Assembly (NCBI RefSeq): GCF_000826685.1
Contig: NZ_JROO01000012.1
Span: forward strand, 1-62,812
DNA from: Streptomonospora alba
GTDB lineage: Bacteria > Actinomycetota > Actinomycetes > Streptosporangiales > Streptosporangiaceae
DNA length: 62,812 nucleotides
Reading direction: 5' to 3'
A program made the position numbers and the translations under genes. The notes under the pieces were generated by a model that did no database searches, was not told where the DNA came from, and worked only from the letters and a program-made list of their open reading frames with translations. How positions within the stretch are numbered: the stretch's first letter is position 1; every line of letters starts with the position of its first letter. Of this stretch, positions 1 through 8,457 are shown in pieces.

Positions 1-137
1 ACGAGTGGGTGGTGGTGGGCGACGGGAGGGCCGAACGTCCGAATCCGGCCTGGACCTCCCCATCTCACCACGGACCGTCATAATTGTGGTGGGCTCGGTG
101 GAGCCGCGGCCGAGGCAAGCACAGCATCGAGGTGGAG

Positions 138-1139
138 GTGGCACGGCGGGTGGCCCAACGTACTGTAAGCACAGGCACGGCCACGGACGCGCGCGGCTCC
201 CGCAGGCGGCCCGGGACCGGCTCCTACCCGCTTCCGCCCTACGCCCACCGACCGCGCCAGCGGCTGGGCCTGGGCGTCACGCTGGTCCTGCTCACCGGCC
301 TGACCGCGATGGGCTTCGCCGCCTTCGTCAGCGTCTCCGCGCTTTCCGGCCCCGCCCACGCCGGACCGGTGCCGGACGGGCCGCGGGCGGCTCCGGTGTC
401 GGCCGGGGCCCCGGCGCCGCAGGACTCCGGCGCCGGCGCCCTCGCCGGAAACCCCCTCTACGACAGCGGCGAGATGGCCCGCGTCACCTGCCCCGCCCCC
501 GGGCTCGACCCCGGCGATCCGGCGTCGATGGAGGACTTCCTGCACGAGATCACCGACTGTCTGGACACCGCCTGGCGCAAGCAGTTGACGGAGTCCGGCG
601 TCGAGTTCGAGCCGCCCACGCGGGTCTATTGGTACACCGCGGGCCAGAGCCCGTGCGGGAGCTATCCCGCGGCCGGTACAGCCGCGTTCTACTGTCAGGC
701 TAATGAAGGGCTGTATCTGGGTATCCAGGACATTGTGGAGAACTCGGCCGAGAACGAACATCCCGAGGCGTACACGTTCCTACTCAGCCATGAATACGCC
801 CACCACGTGCAGGGCGAGGCGGGCGTCCTGGGCCGCTTCCACGCCGTGCGGGCGGCGAAGGGCGACGGCGCGGCCAAGGACGAACTCACCCGGCGCAACG
901 AGCTGCAAGCCAACTGCCTGGGCGGACTCTTCCTGGGCTCCGTGGCCGGCAGCTATCCGATCGGTTCGCAGGAGCACGCCAACATCCTCGCCGACGCCGA
1001 GCGGCGCGGCGACTTCGCGCCCGGCGACCGCACACACGGCTCGCCGGACAACGGGCGGTTGTGGACGGACCACGGGATGGATCGGAGCGATCCGGCGGCG
1101 TGCAACACCTGGGAAGCGCGAAAGGACCTGGTCGAGTGA
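138..1139 (+). CDS. Zinc metallopeptidase of the HEYxHHVQ (Zn_peptidase/YpfJ-like) family
   Basis: Likely a membrane-anchored or exported neutral zinc metallopeptidase. An N-terminal basic stretch is followed by one hydrophobic segment (LGVTLVLLTGLTAMGFAAF). The catalytic motif HEYAHHVQGE supplies two zinc-ligand histidines and the general-base glutamate, and ELQANCLGG downstream should supply the third ligand, as known for family PF04228. Four-cysteine spacing (CPAP, DCLD, SPCG, YCQ) suggests disulfides in an exported domain. The start is uncertain: I chose GTG at 138 with GAGG five bases upstream; GTG at 132 is also possible. A CATAAT box at 79-84 could be its -10. The next gene is a diverged copy. 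The substrate is unknown. Confidence 0.8.
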   Translation: MARRVAQRTVSTGTATDARGSRRRPGTGSYPLPPYAHRPRQRLGLGVTLVLLTGLTAMGFAAFVSVSALSGPAHAGPVPDGPRAAPVSAGAPAPQDSGAGALAGNPLYDSGEMARVTCPAPGLDPGDPASMEDFLHEITDCLDTAWRKQLTESGVEFEPPTRVYWYTAGQSPCGSYPAAGTAAFYCQANEGLYLGIQDIVENSAENEHPEAYTFLLSHEYAHHVQGEAGVLGRFHAVRAAKGDGAAKDELTRRNELQANCLGGLFLGSVAGSYPIGSQEHANILADAERRGDFAPGDRTHGSPDNGRLWTDHGMDRSDPAACNTWEARKDLVE

Positions 1140-1215
1140 GCATCACGACGAGCTCCGGCGCGGCGCCCGGTTCGACCGCGCCGCGACCGGACTGATCGGG
1201 TCCGGCGGGTAGCGC

Positions 1216-2169
1216 ATGCGGGCGTTCACCGGACGGCCCCCGGCCGGCCAGAGCGGCGGCGGCACCGCCGGCCGCCGTACAGCGCTGTACTCCGCCCTGG
1301 CCGCGCTGCTGCTGGGGCTGACGCTGATCACCGTGGTCGCGACCGAGGGCACCGACAGGTTCGGCGCCGAGCCCGCATCGACCTCCGGCCGTTCCGACCC
1401 CGACCTCGCGGGCACTCCCGATCCGCCGGCCGACACCCGCCGCCCCTCCGGGCGGCCGGCCCTGGTCGACAACCCCCTCTACGAGACGGGCCGGCTGATG
1501 CCGCTGCCGTGCCCGGCGCCGCAGCTGGACGTGCACGACCCCGCGTCCGTCGAGCGGTTCCTCGACACGATCACCGACTGCCTGGACGACGCCTGGAAGC
1601 GCCAGTTCGACGAGGCGGGGATCCCCTTCGAAACGCCGAAGCGCGTCTACTGGAGCGAAGGCGGCTCCAGTCCGTGCCGCGACTACCCCTCGGCCGCCGG
1701 CGCGTTCTACTGCCGAGCGGTCAAGAGCGTCTACATCGGTACCAGCGACGTGGTCGAGAAGTGGGGCGGCAACGAGGAGGGCGCGGTCTACGCCTCGCTG
1801 CTGGCCCACGAGTACGGCCACCACGTGCAGGGGGAGGCCGGACTGCTGGAGTACTACCACGACAAGCGCGCCGAGGAGTCCTCCCGCCCCGAGAGCAACG
1901 AATGGACCCGCAAGTCCGAGCTGCAGGCCAACTGCCTGGCCGGAGTCTTCCTGGGCGCGATCGAGGTCAGCTACCCGCTGGAGGAGGAGGACGTCGACGC
2001 CGTCCTCGACGACGCGGCGGCCACCGCCGACCGTGCCGACGCCCCCGACGAGGACCGCACCCACGGCACCGCCGAGAACAGCGTCCTATGGCTGGAACAC
2101 GGCTTGGAGCAGCAGTCCCCCGGCGCCTGCAACACCTGGTCGGTCGAGGACGAGTCGCTGGTCCAGTAG
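1216..2169 (+). CDS. Zinc metallopeptidase, tandem paralogue
   Basis: Second copy of the same metallopeptidase family, 76 bases after the first. It has the same plan: short basic N-terminus, one hydrophobic segment (ALYSALAALLLGLTLITVVA), a disulfide-rich linker, the zinc motif HEYGHHVQGE and the third-ligand region ELQANCLAGV. It shares blocks such as NPLYE/DxGxL/M, CPAPQLD, ITDCLD and CNTW with its neighbour, so a tandem duplication followed by divergence is the simplest reading. Close spacing and the same strand suggest cotranscription. The ATG start has no strong ribosome binding site. Whether both are active is unknown, but both keep the visible catalytic residues. Confidence 0.82.
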   Translation: MRAFTGRPPAGQSGGGTAGRRTALYSALAALLLGLTLITVVATEGTDRFGAEPASTSGRSDPDLAGTPDPPADTRRPSGRPALVDNPLYETGRLMPLPCPAPQLDVHDPASVERFLDTITDCLDDAWKRQFDEAGIPFETPKRVYWSEGGSSPCRDYPSAAGAFYCRAVKSVYIGTSDVVEKWGGNEEGAVYASLLAHEYGHHVQGEAGLLEYYHDKRAEESSRPESNEWTRKSELQANCLAGVFLGAIEVSYPLEEEDVDAVLDDAAATADRADAPDEDRTHGTAENSVLWLEHGLEQQSPGACNTWSVEDESLVQ

Positions 2170-2289
2170 CCCCTGCTCCGCTGCTCCGCTGCTCTGACAG
2201 GAGCGACGGCCCCTGCCGTACTCTGCGCCCGGTCCCGGTTCTGTGAGACCGCTCTCGCGCCCCCATGAGGGGCTGGGAGAATCGGCGGC

Positions 2290-4800
2290 ATGCCGGAGAT
2301 GCGGGCGGTCGAGCTGCGGGTGCACGGGGTCAGCGGTGGGCAGGCCGAGGAGCTGCTGGACGTCGAACCCGCGGTGCGGGTGTCCGGCGATCCGCTCGCC
2401 GGGTTCTTCCGGTGGCGGCGCAAGCGCGACACCGAAACCGTGCCCGGCGTCCCCCGCGAGATATTCGCCTGGGGCAAGCTGACGTCGGGGCGCTCCTCAC
2501 GTGCGCTGTGGCTGCTGCTCCTGCCGTTCATGCTGGCCAACATCGCCTACTGGATGCGGCCCGCCCGCAGCGCCGAGGCGCCCTCACGGGGCATGGCCGC
2601 GGCCGAGCGCCTCTACGGTGCCGCCGCCCGCCTGCTCGCCTTGAGCCTGACCGCGCTGCTGGTACTGGCGGCGGCCGGAGTGGGCATGGATCTGGTCGGC
2701 TGGCAGTGCGCCGGCTACGGCCGCTCGTGCGCCGAGCTGCGCCCGCTGCTGGGCATGCTCGCCGCGCCCGGAGCGCCCCTGGCAGAGCCGGCCCGAGCGC
2801 TGGCTGCGGGTGCGCTGCTTCCGCTGCTGGTCATCGGGCTGCTGTGGGTGCTGTCACGGCGCAGCGAGGCCACGGCCGTGGCCTCGGCCCTGCCCGAGCC
2901 TGCACCGGGACCGCATGCGCCGCTGAGCACGGCGGGATTCTGGCAGGACGGCGCCACAACGGCGCGGTTGCGCTCGGCGCACGTCGCGGTGGCGGTGTCG
3001 GTGGTCGCCTTCCTGCTGACCGCTCCGGCGCTGCACCACGACGTGGGATCGCTGCGCGGAACCGCGGCGGGGCTGCCGATCGCCGGGCTGCTCGGTGGCG
3101 TCGCCGTGCTGAGCGCCGCGGGCGCGGTGCTGCCGGGCTCCCCGTCCCGGTGGCACCGCCGGGCCGACACCGCATGCCGACTGCTGCGAAACACGGCGCT
3201 GGTGCTGCTCGGCGCCGCGCTGGTCTACGCCCTGTGGCCGCGTCCGGGCTGGAGCGCGGAGGGACAGCTGCCGTTGTACTCGACGGTGCTGAACGTGCTG
3301 CTCGCCGTCCAGTGTGTGCTGGGGGCGCTGCTGTTGGCCACCGCCTTCGCCCTGCATCGCGGGGCCGGCTCACCGCAGCGGGTGCCGCTGGCGGGGGCGG
3401 CAGGGCCGGCGACCGCGATCCTGGGCACCCTTCTCGGCGGTGCGCTTTCGGCGGCGGTGGTCTACCAGGCGGCGGGATGGCTGGGCGGCTGCTACTTTCC
3501 GGGCGCCGAGGCCGGCGGCTGCATCGTGCTGCGGCCCGCCGCCGCCTACTCCTGGCTGCAGCTCGCCTTCACCCTGGAGGCCGCGATCGCGCTGCTGTGT
3601 GCGGGCGCTGGGGCGGCGACGCTGCGGCACCGGGCACGCCGCCAGACCGAGGAGGTGGCGGCTGTGTACGGCACGCCGGCCGATGCGGGCCGCACCGGTG
3701 GCATCGCCCGGGCCCGGGCCTTCGGCGGTGTCGCCGAGTACCTGCCGCCGTCGGTGGCCGCGCTGCTGCTGCCGGTCGCGGCCCTGGTGGCACTGGTGCT
3801 GTACTCGGCGCTGACCGGGCAACTGACCGCGGTGCCCGGAGGCGACGGCGGCCCGGAGCCGCCGACCGGAGCCGCCGAGGGATGGCCGCAGGCGGTGCTG
3901 ACGGTGCTGGTGGCGGTCGGTTCGTTCCTGGGCGGCGGCTTCCTGGCGGCGCTGATGCTGCTGGGAGGCAGCGCCTACCGCGACGAGCCCACGCGCCAGG
4001 CCGTGGGGGTGCTGTGGGACGTCGGCACGTTCTGGCCGCGCCTGGCGCACCCGCTGGCCCCGCCCTCCTACGGAGAACGGGCGGTCCCTCAGCTCGTGGC
4101 GCGCGTGACCGACATGGCCGACCGCGGAACGGGCGTGGTGCTCTCCGGGCACTCGCAGGGGTCGGTGCTTGCGGCGGCGACGCTGTGGCAGGCGCCGACG
4201 CGGGTGCGTGAGCGGGTGGTGCTGATCACCCACGGCTCCCCGCTCTCGCGGCTGTACGCGCGCTACTTCCCCGCCTACCTCGGTCCGCTGGCGCTGAGCG
4301 ACCTGCGCGGTCGCGCGGCCCACTGGCGAAACCTGTGGCGCGCCACCGACCCGATCGGGGGCCCGGTGCTGGCCGACGAGGACGGCAGGGTGCGGGCCGC
4401 GGGCCATGCCGAGCCGCTGCCCGACCCGCGCCACTACGGGGTGCGCCCCGGCGAGGCGCTGTATCCGCCGATTCTCGGCCACTCCTACTACACGCGCGAT
4501 CCTCTGTACGCGGAGTCCGTGCTCCACGCCGCGACGCTGCTCACCGAAGGGATCGAGGCCGCGCAGGAGGCGCGCGGCTCCGCCGTTCCGGCCGCACGCA
4601 GCGGCGGCACCGCCCCGGGCGAGCCGAAGCAGCGGCTCACAGTCGGCGAGGCCCGCCGCCGCACCGCGTCCCCGGAGGGGCCGGGGCTACCAGGGGCCGT
4701 AGGGGCCGTCGTTCCGTCCGACGCCCCGCACAGCGGGTCGGACGTCGAGGAGGTAGATGAGGGCGGCGATCAGCGCGATGAAGACGAAGAAGCGCATTGA
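2290..4800 (+). CDS. Large polytopic membrane protein with split alpha/beta-hydrolase motifs
   Basis: An 836-residue protein with no name I can assign. The N-terminus (ELRVHGVSGG, residues about 5-14) looks like the first strand and oxyanion loop of an alpha/beta hydrolase, and LSGHSQGSV near residue 618-626 looks like a nucleophile elbow with Ser622. Between them lie roughly ten hydrophobic stretches (for example WLLLLPFMLANIAYWM and LLVLAAAGVGMDLVGW). After the elbow come HGSPLSRLYARYFPAYLG and, later, a histidine-containing HSYY that might complete a triad. Inference: a membrane-embedded esterase-like protein of actinobacteria. The last 38 codons run opposite the 3' end of the next gene. 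No signal peptide is evident. Confidence 0.6.
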   Translation: MPEMRAVELRVHGVSGGQAEELLDVEPAVRVSGDPLAGFFRWRRKRDTETVPGVPREIFAWGKLTSGRSSRALWLLLLPFMLANIAYWMRPARSAEAPSRGMAAAERLYGAAARLLALSLTALLVLAAAGVGMDLVGWQCAGYGRSCAELRPLLGMLAAPGAPLAEPARALAAGALLPLLVIGLLWVLSRRSEATAVASALPEPAPGPHAPLSTAGFWQDGATTARLRSAHVAVAVSVVAFLLTAPALHHDVGSLRGTAAGLPIAGLLGGVAVLSAAGAVLPGSPSRWHRRADTACRLLRNTALVLLGAALVYALWPRPGWSAEGQLPLYSTVLNVLLAVQCVLGALLLATAFALHRGAGSPQRVPLAGAAGPATAILGTLLGGALSAAVVYQAAGWLGGCYFPGAEAGGCIVLRPAAAYSWLQLAFTLEAAIALLCAGAGAATLRHRARRQTEEVAAVYGTPADAGRTGGIARARAFGGVAEYLPPSVAALLLPVAALVALVLYSALTGQLTAVPGGDGGPEPPTGAAEGWPQAVLTVLVAVGSFLGGGFLAALMLLGGSAYRDEPTRQAVGVLWDVGTFWPRLAHPLAPPSYGERAVPQLVARVTDMADRGTGVVLSGHSQGSVLAAATLWQAPTRVRERVVLITHGSPLSRLYARYFPAYLGPLALSDLRGRAAHWRNLWRATDPIGGPVLADEDGRVRAAGHAEPLPDPRHYGVRPGEALYPPILGHSYYTRDPLYAESVLHAATLLTEGIEAAQEARGSAVPAARSGGTAPGEPKQRLTVGEARRRTASPEGPGLPGAVGAVVPSDAPHSGSDVEEVDEGGDQRDEDEEAH

Positions 4801-4989
4801 GGTGAACACCGCGCTGAAGGAGACGAACGTCCCCACAGCCAGCAGCCCCACCCACAGCTTCTTGGTCTGCTTGTCCATGACGGGAAATGCCTGGGCAGGC
4901 GTGCGGACCGCGTCGACCAGGGCGTACAGGCTGGCGACGAAGATCGCGACGTAGATGAGCCACCAAAGCATGTCCAGGATGCCGAGCAC
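4687..4989 (-). CDS. DUF2516 family small membrane protein
   Basis: A 100-residue protein with three predicted hydrophobic segments (MLWWLIYVAIFVASLYALVD, LWVGLLAVGTFVSFSAVF, FFVFIALIAALIYLLDVRP). It ends in a polar GRNDGPYGPW tail. This layout, including AFPVMDKQTKKLW between the first two segments, matches what I know of actinobacterial DUF2516. The function is unknown. I chose GTG at 4989 rather than upstream starts because GGAG lies six bases before it and the upstream residues are Arg/Pro-rich and unlike a membrane protein. Its 3' end overlaps the convergent 836-codon gene by 114 bases. Confidence 0.75.
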   Translation of the reverse strand: MLGILDMLWWLIYVAIFVASLYALVDAVRTPAQAFPVMDKQTKKLWVGLLAVGTFVSFSAVFTSMRFFVFIALIAALIYLLDVRPAVRGVGRNDGPYGPW

Positions 4990-5142
4990 AGAACGCTCCG
5001 AACCTCGTGGCGGATGGTCTGCCGGTGGCGCTGCCTCCGGCCTTTCCCAGACTAAACGCGCGAACGCCGACGATCGTGCCCGGACGGGAACGCGGCCGCG
5101 CACCACCACACACCTGGGGCGGCCGATCCGGTCCCGGCTCTA

Positions 5143-5216
5143 CGCATCAGCGTTGATCTTGTACCTACGGTCATTGTGTGCGATCACATGTGACCGTAGG
5201 TACAAGATCAACGGGG
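5143..5216. repeat. Long palindromic element, copy 1 (23-bp arms, 17-nt loop)
   Basis: Perfect 23-bp inverted repeat with arms at 5151-5173 and 5191-5213 (left arm begins CGTTGATCTTGTACC). The 17-nt loop at 5174-5190 is TTGTGTGCGATCACATG. It is AT-richer than its surroundings. It sits between an M56 peptidase gene and the DUF2516 gene, both on the minus strand. A second copy lies at 40051-40124 with the same flanks (CGCATCAG on the left, GGG on the right). No U-tract follows on either strand, so it is not a classical terminator, though it could stop or protect minus-strand transcripts from the peptidase gene. The element class is not known to me. Confidence 0.9.
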
Positions 5217-5272
5217 GAAAGCCCGGCCGGGCCGCCCGCCGGCCGCGTTACCGACCTCCCGAGACACCACGC

Positions 5273-6214
5273 CTAGAGCGGCATGCTCCACAGCACCATG
5301 ATGGTGCCCAGCAAGGCCACCGCGGCGGAGAGCACGGCGGTGGTCTGGCGGCGGCTCAGCTGCTGGACCGGGTAGAGCAGCCGCGAGACGCGGGTGAGCA
5401 CCTCGGGTTCGTCGGTGGTCACGGCCAGGGCTCCGGCCGGGACCTGCGAGGTGCCCGAGGCGCCGAAGCGCAGCAGCGCCATCGCCAGCTCCTTGGGGGA
5501 GCGCTCGCGGCGCGCCTGGTCGTCGGCGCACATCTCGATCAGCAGGGCGACGGCGCGGTAGTAGACCTCGATCATGCGCACGTGCGGAAACGCCCGCTTG
5601 AGCGAGGAGAACGGCAGCAGCACCAGGTCGTGGCGCTGGCGCAGGTGGGCGTGCTCGTGGGCGATGACGGCGGCGAGCTCGCTGCGGTCGAGCACCTCGA
5701 GGGCGCCGGCGCTGACGACCACCTCCGAGCGCAGCACGCCGGGCAGGCAGTAGGCGGCGGCCGCGGGGTGGTCGAGGATGCGCGCGCCGGGAACCTCGGG
5801 GTCGTCGTGGGCGACCAGTCCGAGCAGGTCGTGGTGGCGGCGCCGCACGCGCAGCACCTGAACGAAGGACGCCACCAGCCCGCTGAACAGCAGCAGGGTG
5901 AGGCTGAAGGCGAGGATCACCGCCCCGACCTGCGTCGCGCCCAGTGTGGTCCCGGCGATCGTGGAGAGGTAGAGGTCGTGGGACCTCGCGTCGTCGACGA
6001 GTGCGATCAGCCCGCCCACGACGCCGCGCCCGTAGGGGGCGAGCCCGAAGGCGAGCAGGGCTCCGATGGTGGAGAAGCCCCAGGCCAGGCCGAGCACCTG
6101 CCAGACGATGACAGCCACGTAGGGGCCCCTGCGGGGCCACGAGGCTTGGCGGAACCGTGCCGCTGCCACGCAGCAGCTGACTGCGATGGCGCTGAGCAGT
6201 GCGGCACTGACCAT
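5273..6214 (-). CDS. M56 family (BlaR1-like) membrane metallopeptidase
   Basis: A 313-residue membrane protein. It has hydrophobic segments near residues 1-20, 32-60 and 92-120, then a cytosolic zinc-protease domain with HEHAH at 186-190 inside the strand LAAVIAHEHAHLRQRHD. A hydrophobic C-terminus follows (TAVLSAAVALLGTIMVLW). This is the M56 architecture. In characterised BlaR1/MecR1 systems the protease leads to cleavage of the cognate BlaI/MecI repressor. There is no extracellular penicillin-binding sensor domain, so the inducer is unknown and a beta-lactam role should not be assumed. Its start lies four bases after the BlaI-like repressor stop, which supports cotranscription and joint function. 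Confidence 0.87.
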   Translation of the reverse strand: MVSAALLSAIAVSCCVAAARFRQASWPRRGPYVAVIVWQVLGLAWGFSTIGALLAFGLAPYGRGVVGGLIALVDDARSHDLYLSTIAGTTLGATQVGAVILAFSLTLLLFSGLVASFVQVLRVRRRHHDLLGLVAHDDPEVPGARILDHPAAAAYCLPGVLRSEVVVSAGALEVLDRSELAAVIAHEHAHLRQRHDLVLLPFSSLKRAFPHVRMIEVYYRAVALLIEMCADDQARRERSPKELAMALLRFGASGTSQVPAGALAVTTDEPEVLTRVSRLLYPVQQLSRRQTTAVLSAAVALLGTIMVLWSMPL

Positions 6215-6218
6215 TCGG

Positions 6219-6581
6219 CTATGTCCTCGGCTCGTCGGTGTCCTCTAGCGCGCGCCGGAGCGCCTCGGCCTCGTTGCCGTTCATGGAACGGACGAAGGCC
6301 GCCAGCGCGGCGTCGCGGTCGCCGGTCTCGCCGAGGGCGTCGATCATGAGCTCCGAGACGTAGTTCTCACGACTCGCAGCCGGGCGGTAGCGCCATGCGC
6401 GCCCTTCACGGTCACGTGCCACGACCCCCTTCTTGGCGAGGCGGTCCAGCACGGTCATCACGGTGGTGTGGGCGAGGTCGCGGTCAGCCAGTGCACGGCC
6501 CACATCGCGGACCGTCAATGGCTCATTGCGCTGCCACAGTACATCCATCACCGCGCGTTCGAGGTCACCGAGCCGATTCAT
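6219..6581 (-). CDS. BlaI/MecI/CopY family repressor
   Basis: A 120-residue winged-helix protein. The N-terminal half (LGDLERAVMDVLWQRNEPLTV, then TTVMTVLDRLAKKGVVARDREGR) is characteristic of the family, whose members bind dyads as dimers and are inactivated by proteolysis. The C-terminal half is the dimerisation region. It is the first gene of a pair with the M56 protease, so it likely represses both. A GTAG/CTAC dyad lies 11-29 bases upstream of the start and would serve as the operator. The start ATG at 6581 is preceded by CGGAG. Confidence 0.9.
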   Translation of the reverse strand: MNRLGDLERAVMDVLWQRNEPLTVRDVGRALADRDLAHTTVMTVLDRLAKKGVVARDREGRAWRYRPAASRENYVSELMIDALGETGDRDAALAAFVRSMNGNEAEALRRALEDTDEPRT

Positions 6582-6591
6582 GACTCCGAGT

Positions 6592-6610
6592 CTACTCCCG
6601 GTAGTACTAC
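6592..6610. promoter_or_regulatory. Putative BlaI operator
   Basis: CTAC-N5-GTAG at 6592-6604 overlaps the perfect palindrome GTAGTACTAC at 6601-6610, just upstream of the BlaI-like repressor start. BlaI/MecI-type repressors are known to bind TAC/GTA-rich dyads, so this is the best candidate for autoregulation. The rest of 6611-6920 showed no gene or clear signal. Confidence 0.5.
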
Positions 6611-6920
6611 ACGCCGTCGCGACCCGGCCTCCCGGCCCGCTGCGCCACGTTTTACCCGGATTCGAGCTGTGGATACCGTCTCAGCTCAATCCGGTCACAT
6701 GGACGATCACGATCTCTCCTTGGTGATGGGCGAGCAGGAACTTGATCGACCCGGGGCTATCAGCGAACGGGAACCCACGGAGGCCGCCGCTACGTCGACC
6801 GGGCGCCCGGCATCGTCTGCGTCGGCCCCCATGAAGACGAGCTCGGCCGCAACCCGATATCCGGCAGCACGGCGGGGAAGTGGGATAGGCGTGGGCCGTA
6901 CCTCCGCTGAAGGGACCAGG

Positions 6921-7448
6921 ATGGACATCACTCTGGTGCAGGGCGACATCACCGAGCAGCCGGTGGACGCCGTCGTCAACGCCGCGAACTCCTCGCTGAT
7001 GGGCGGCGGCGGAGTCGACGGGGCCATTCACCGGGCCGGAGGGGCCGAGATCCTCCAGGAGTGCCGACGGCTGCGTGACACGTCTCATCCCGACGGTTTG
7101 CCGGCCGGCGACGCGGTGGCCACGACGGCGGGCAGAATGCCCGCTGCATGGGTGATCCACACGGTCGGGCCGGTCTACAGCACCTCCGAGGACCGCTCCG
7201 CCACCCTCGCCTCGTGCTATCGGCGCAGCCTGGAGGTCGCCGACGGGCTGAACGCCGCCGGCGTCGCGTTTCCCGCCGTTTCGACCGGCGTCTACGGCTG
7301 GCCGATGGACGATGCGGCCCGGATCGCCGTGCGGTCGGTCCAGGAATCCTCCACTACAGTGGGTGAAGTCCGGTTCGTGCTTTTCAGTCCAGACGCGTAC
7401 GAGGCCTTCGCCCGCGCGCTCGGACACAACACCGGACCGATTCCTTGA
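6921..7448 (+). CDS. Macro-domain protein (probable O-acetyl-ADP-ribose deacetylase type)
   Basis: A 175-residue single macro domain. NAANSSLMGGGGVDGAIHRA is the conserved ADP-ribose-binding motif with the catalytic Asn/Asp positions of the MacroD/YmdB class, and GVYGWP near residue 125 is the phosphate-binding loop. Members hydrolyse O-acetyl-ADP-ribose or remove ADP-ribose from Asp/Glu side chains. I chose ATG at 6921 because the frame upstream is not macro-like and AGGGACC precedes this ATG. No ADP-ribosyltransferase or toxin gene is adjacent, so this looks like a housekeeping enzyme rather than an antitoxin. Confidence 0.88.
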   Translation: MDITLVQGDITEQPVDAVVNAANSSLMGGGGVDGAIHRAGGAEILQECRRLRDTSHPDGLPAGDAVATTAGRMPAAWVIHTVGPVYSTSEDRSATLASCYRRSLEVADGLNAAGVAFPAVSTGVYGWPMDDAARIAVRSVQESSTTVGEVRFVLFSPDAYEAFARALGHNTGPIP

Positions 7449-7470
7449 CCTTGGCCTTTAGGATCTCTGT

Positions 7471-8457
7471 GTGTTCACGACACTCTCCCGCAAAACCGCG
7501 GTCCTCGTGGCATCCTCACTCGTCGTAGCTACAGCGGGCACGCTCGCAGCGATGCAGGAGGATGTCCCCGCCCCCGGCGGCGCCTCCGCACAGGCCGCCG
7601 GCGCCGCGATGCTCCCCGGAGGCGAGTCCCCGGTACACCCGCGCCCCGGCAAAGTCGCCTCGTGCGACGAGTCGGGCTCCAACGAGATCGTCGAGGTGCC
7701 CGACAAGGGAGCCCCCGACGGCAAGCGCCCCATCTGGGTGCGCCGGCCGCCCGGCCCCGACAGCGCCGACATGCCGGTGCTCTACCTGCTCCACGGCTCG
7801 ACCACCACCCACCTCGACGTCCGAGACGCCGGTGTGGGCGAGGCCCTCGACGAGCAGATGTGCCGCACCGGCGTGGAGTTCGTCGTCGCCGCCCCCTTCG
7901 GCCAGGAAGTCGGAGGCAGCGACACCGAGTGGGGCGACGCCGCCGACGGCGACTTCGAGATCGAGACGTTCGTCACAGACAAGGCCGTCGACGCCGTGGA
8001 GGGCGAGCACACCCGTCCGCGCGAGCTGCGCGCAATCGGCGGGTTCTCCATGGGCGGCTACGGCGCGGCCGCGCTGTCGCTGCGCCACCCCGGCACCTAC
8101 TCCCAGGCCGTCAGCTGGGCCGGCTACTTCAAGGTCGACGACCCCAGCGACACCTTCGGTGACAACCCCGACGCCCACGCGCCCGACCAGCTCCTCGGCG
8201 ACAAGAGCGTCCGCGACATCCGGTTCATGCTGGTCGAGGGCGAGGACGACCACACGCCGCTGCAGACCGGCAGCATCAACGGCGAGGCGGAGCGCTTCGA
8301 GAAGCTGCTGCGCAAGCGCGACATGACGGTCGAGACCATGCACCCCGAGGGCGGCCACAAGTGGGACACCTGGGTGCCCACCTTCCCCGAGTCCGTCGAC
8401 TTCCTGGTCGAGGGCTGGACCTCGCCCGGCGGATCCGCCGCCGACCGGGACGGCTGA
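7471..8457 (+). CDS. Secreted alpha/beta-hydrolase of the esterase D/antigen 85-like fold
   Basis: A 328-residue protein with a GTG start and an N-terminal signal-like segment (TAVLVASSLVVATAGTLAAM), so probably exported. The mature part has VLYLLHGSTTTHLD (oxyanion region) and the nucleophile elbow GGFSMGGYGAAAL with Ser193. GGHKWDTW near the C-terminus would supply the catalytic His296. This matches the PF00756 esterase family, which includes feruloyl esterases, S-formylglutathione hydrolases and mycolyltransferases. The substrate cannot be told. It ends 297 bases before mshA; that gap shows nothing I can identify. Confidence 0.82.
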   Translation: MFTTLSRKTAVLVASSLVVATAGTLAAMQEDVPAPGGASAQAAGAAMLPGGESPVHPRPGKVASCDESGSNEIVEVPDKGAPDGKRPIWVRRPPGPDSADMPVLYLLHGSTTTHLDVRDAGVGEALDEQMCRTGVEFVVAAPFGQEVGGSDTEWGDAADGDFEIETFVTDKAVDAVEGEHTRPRELRAIGGFSMGGYGAAALSLRHPGTYSQAVSWAGYFKVDDPSDTFGDNPDAHAPDQLLGDKSVRDIRFMLVEGEDDHTPLQTGSINGEAERFEKLLRKRDMTVETMHPEGGHKWDTWVPTFPESVDFLVEGWTSPGGSAADRDG

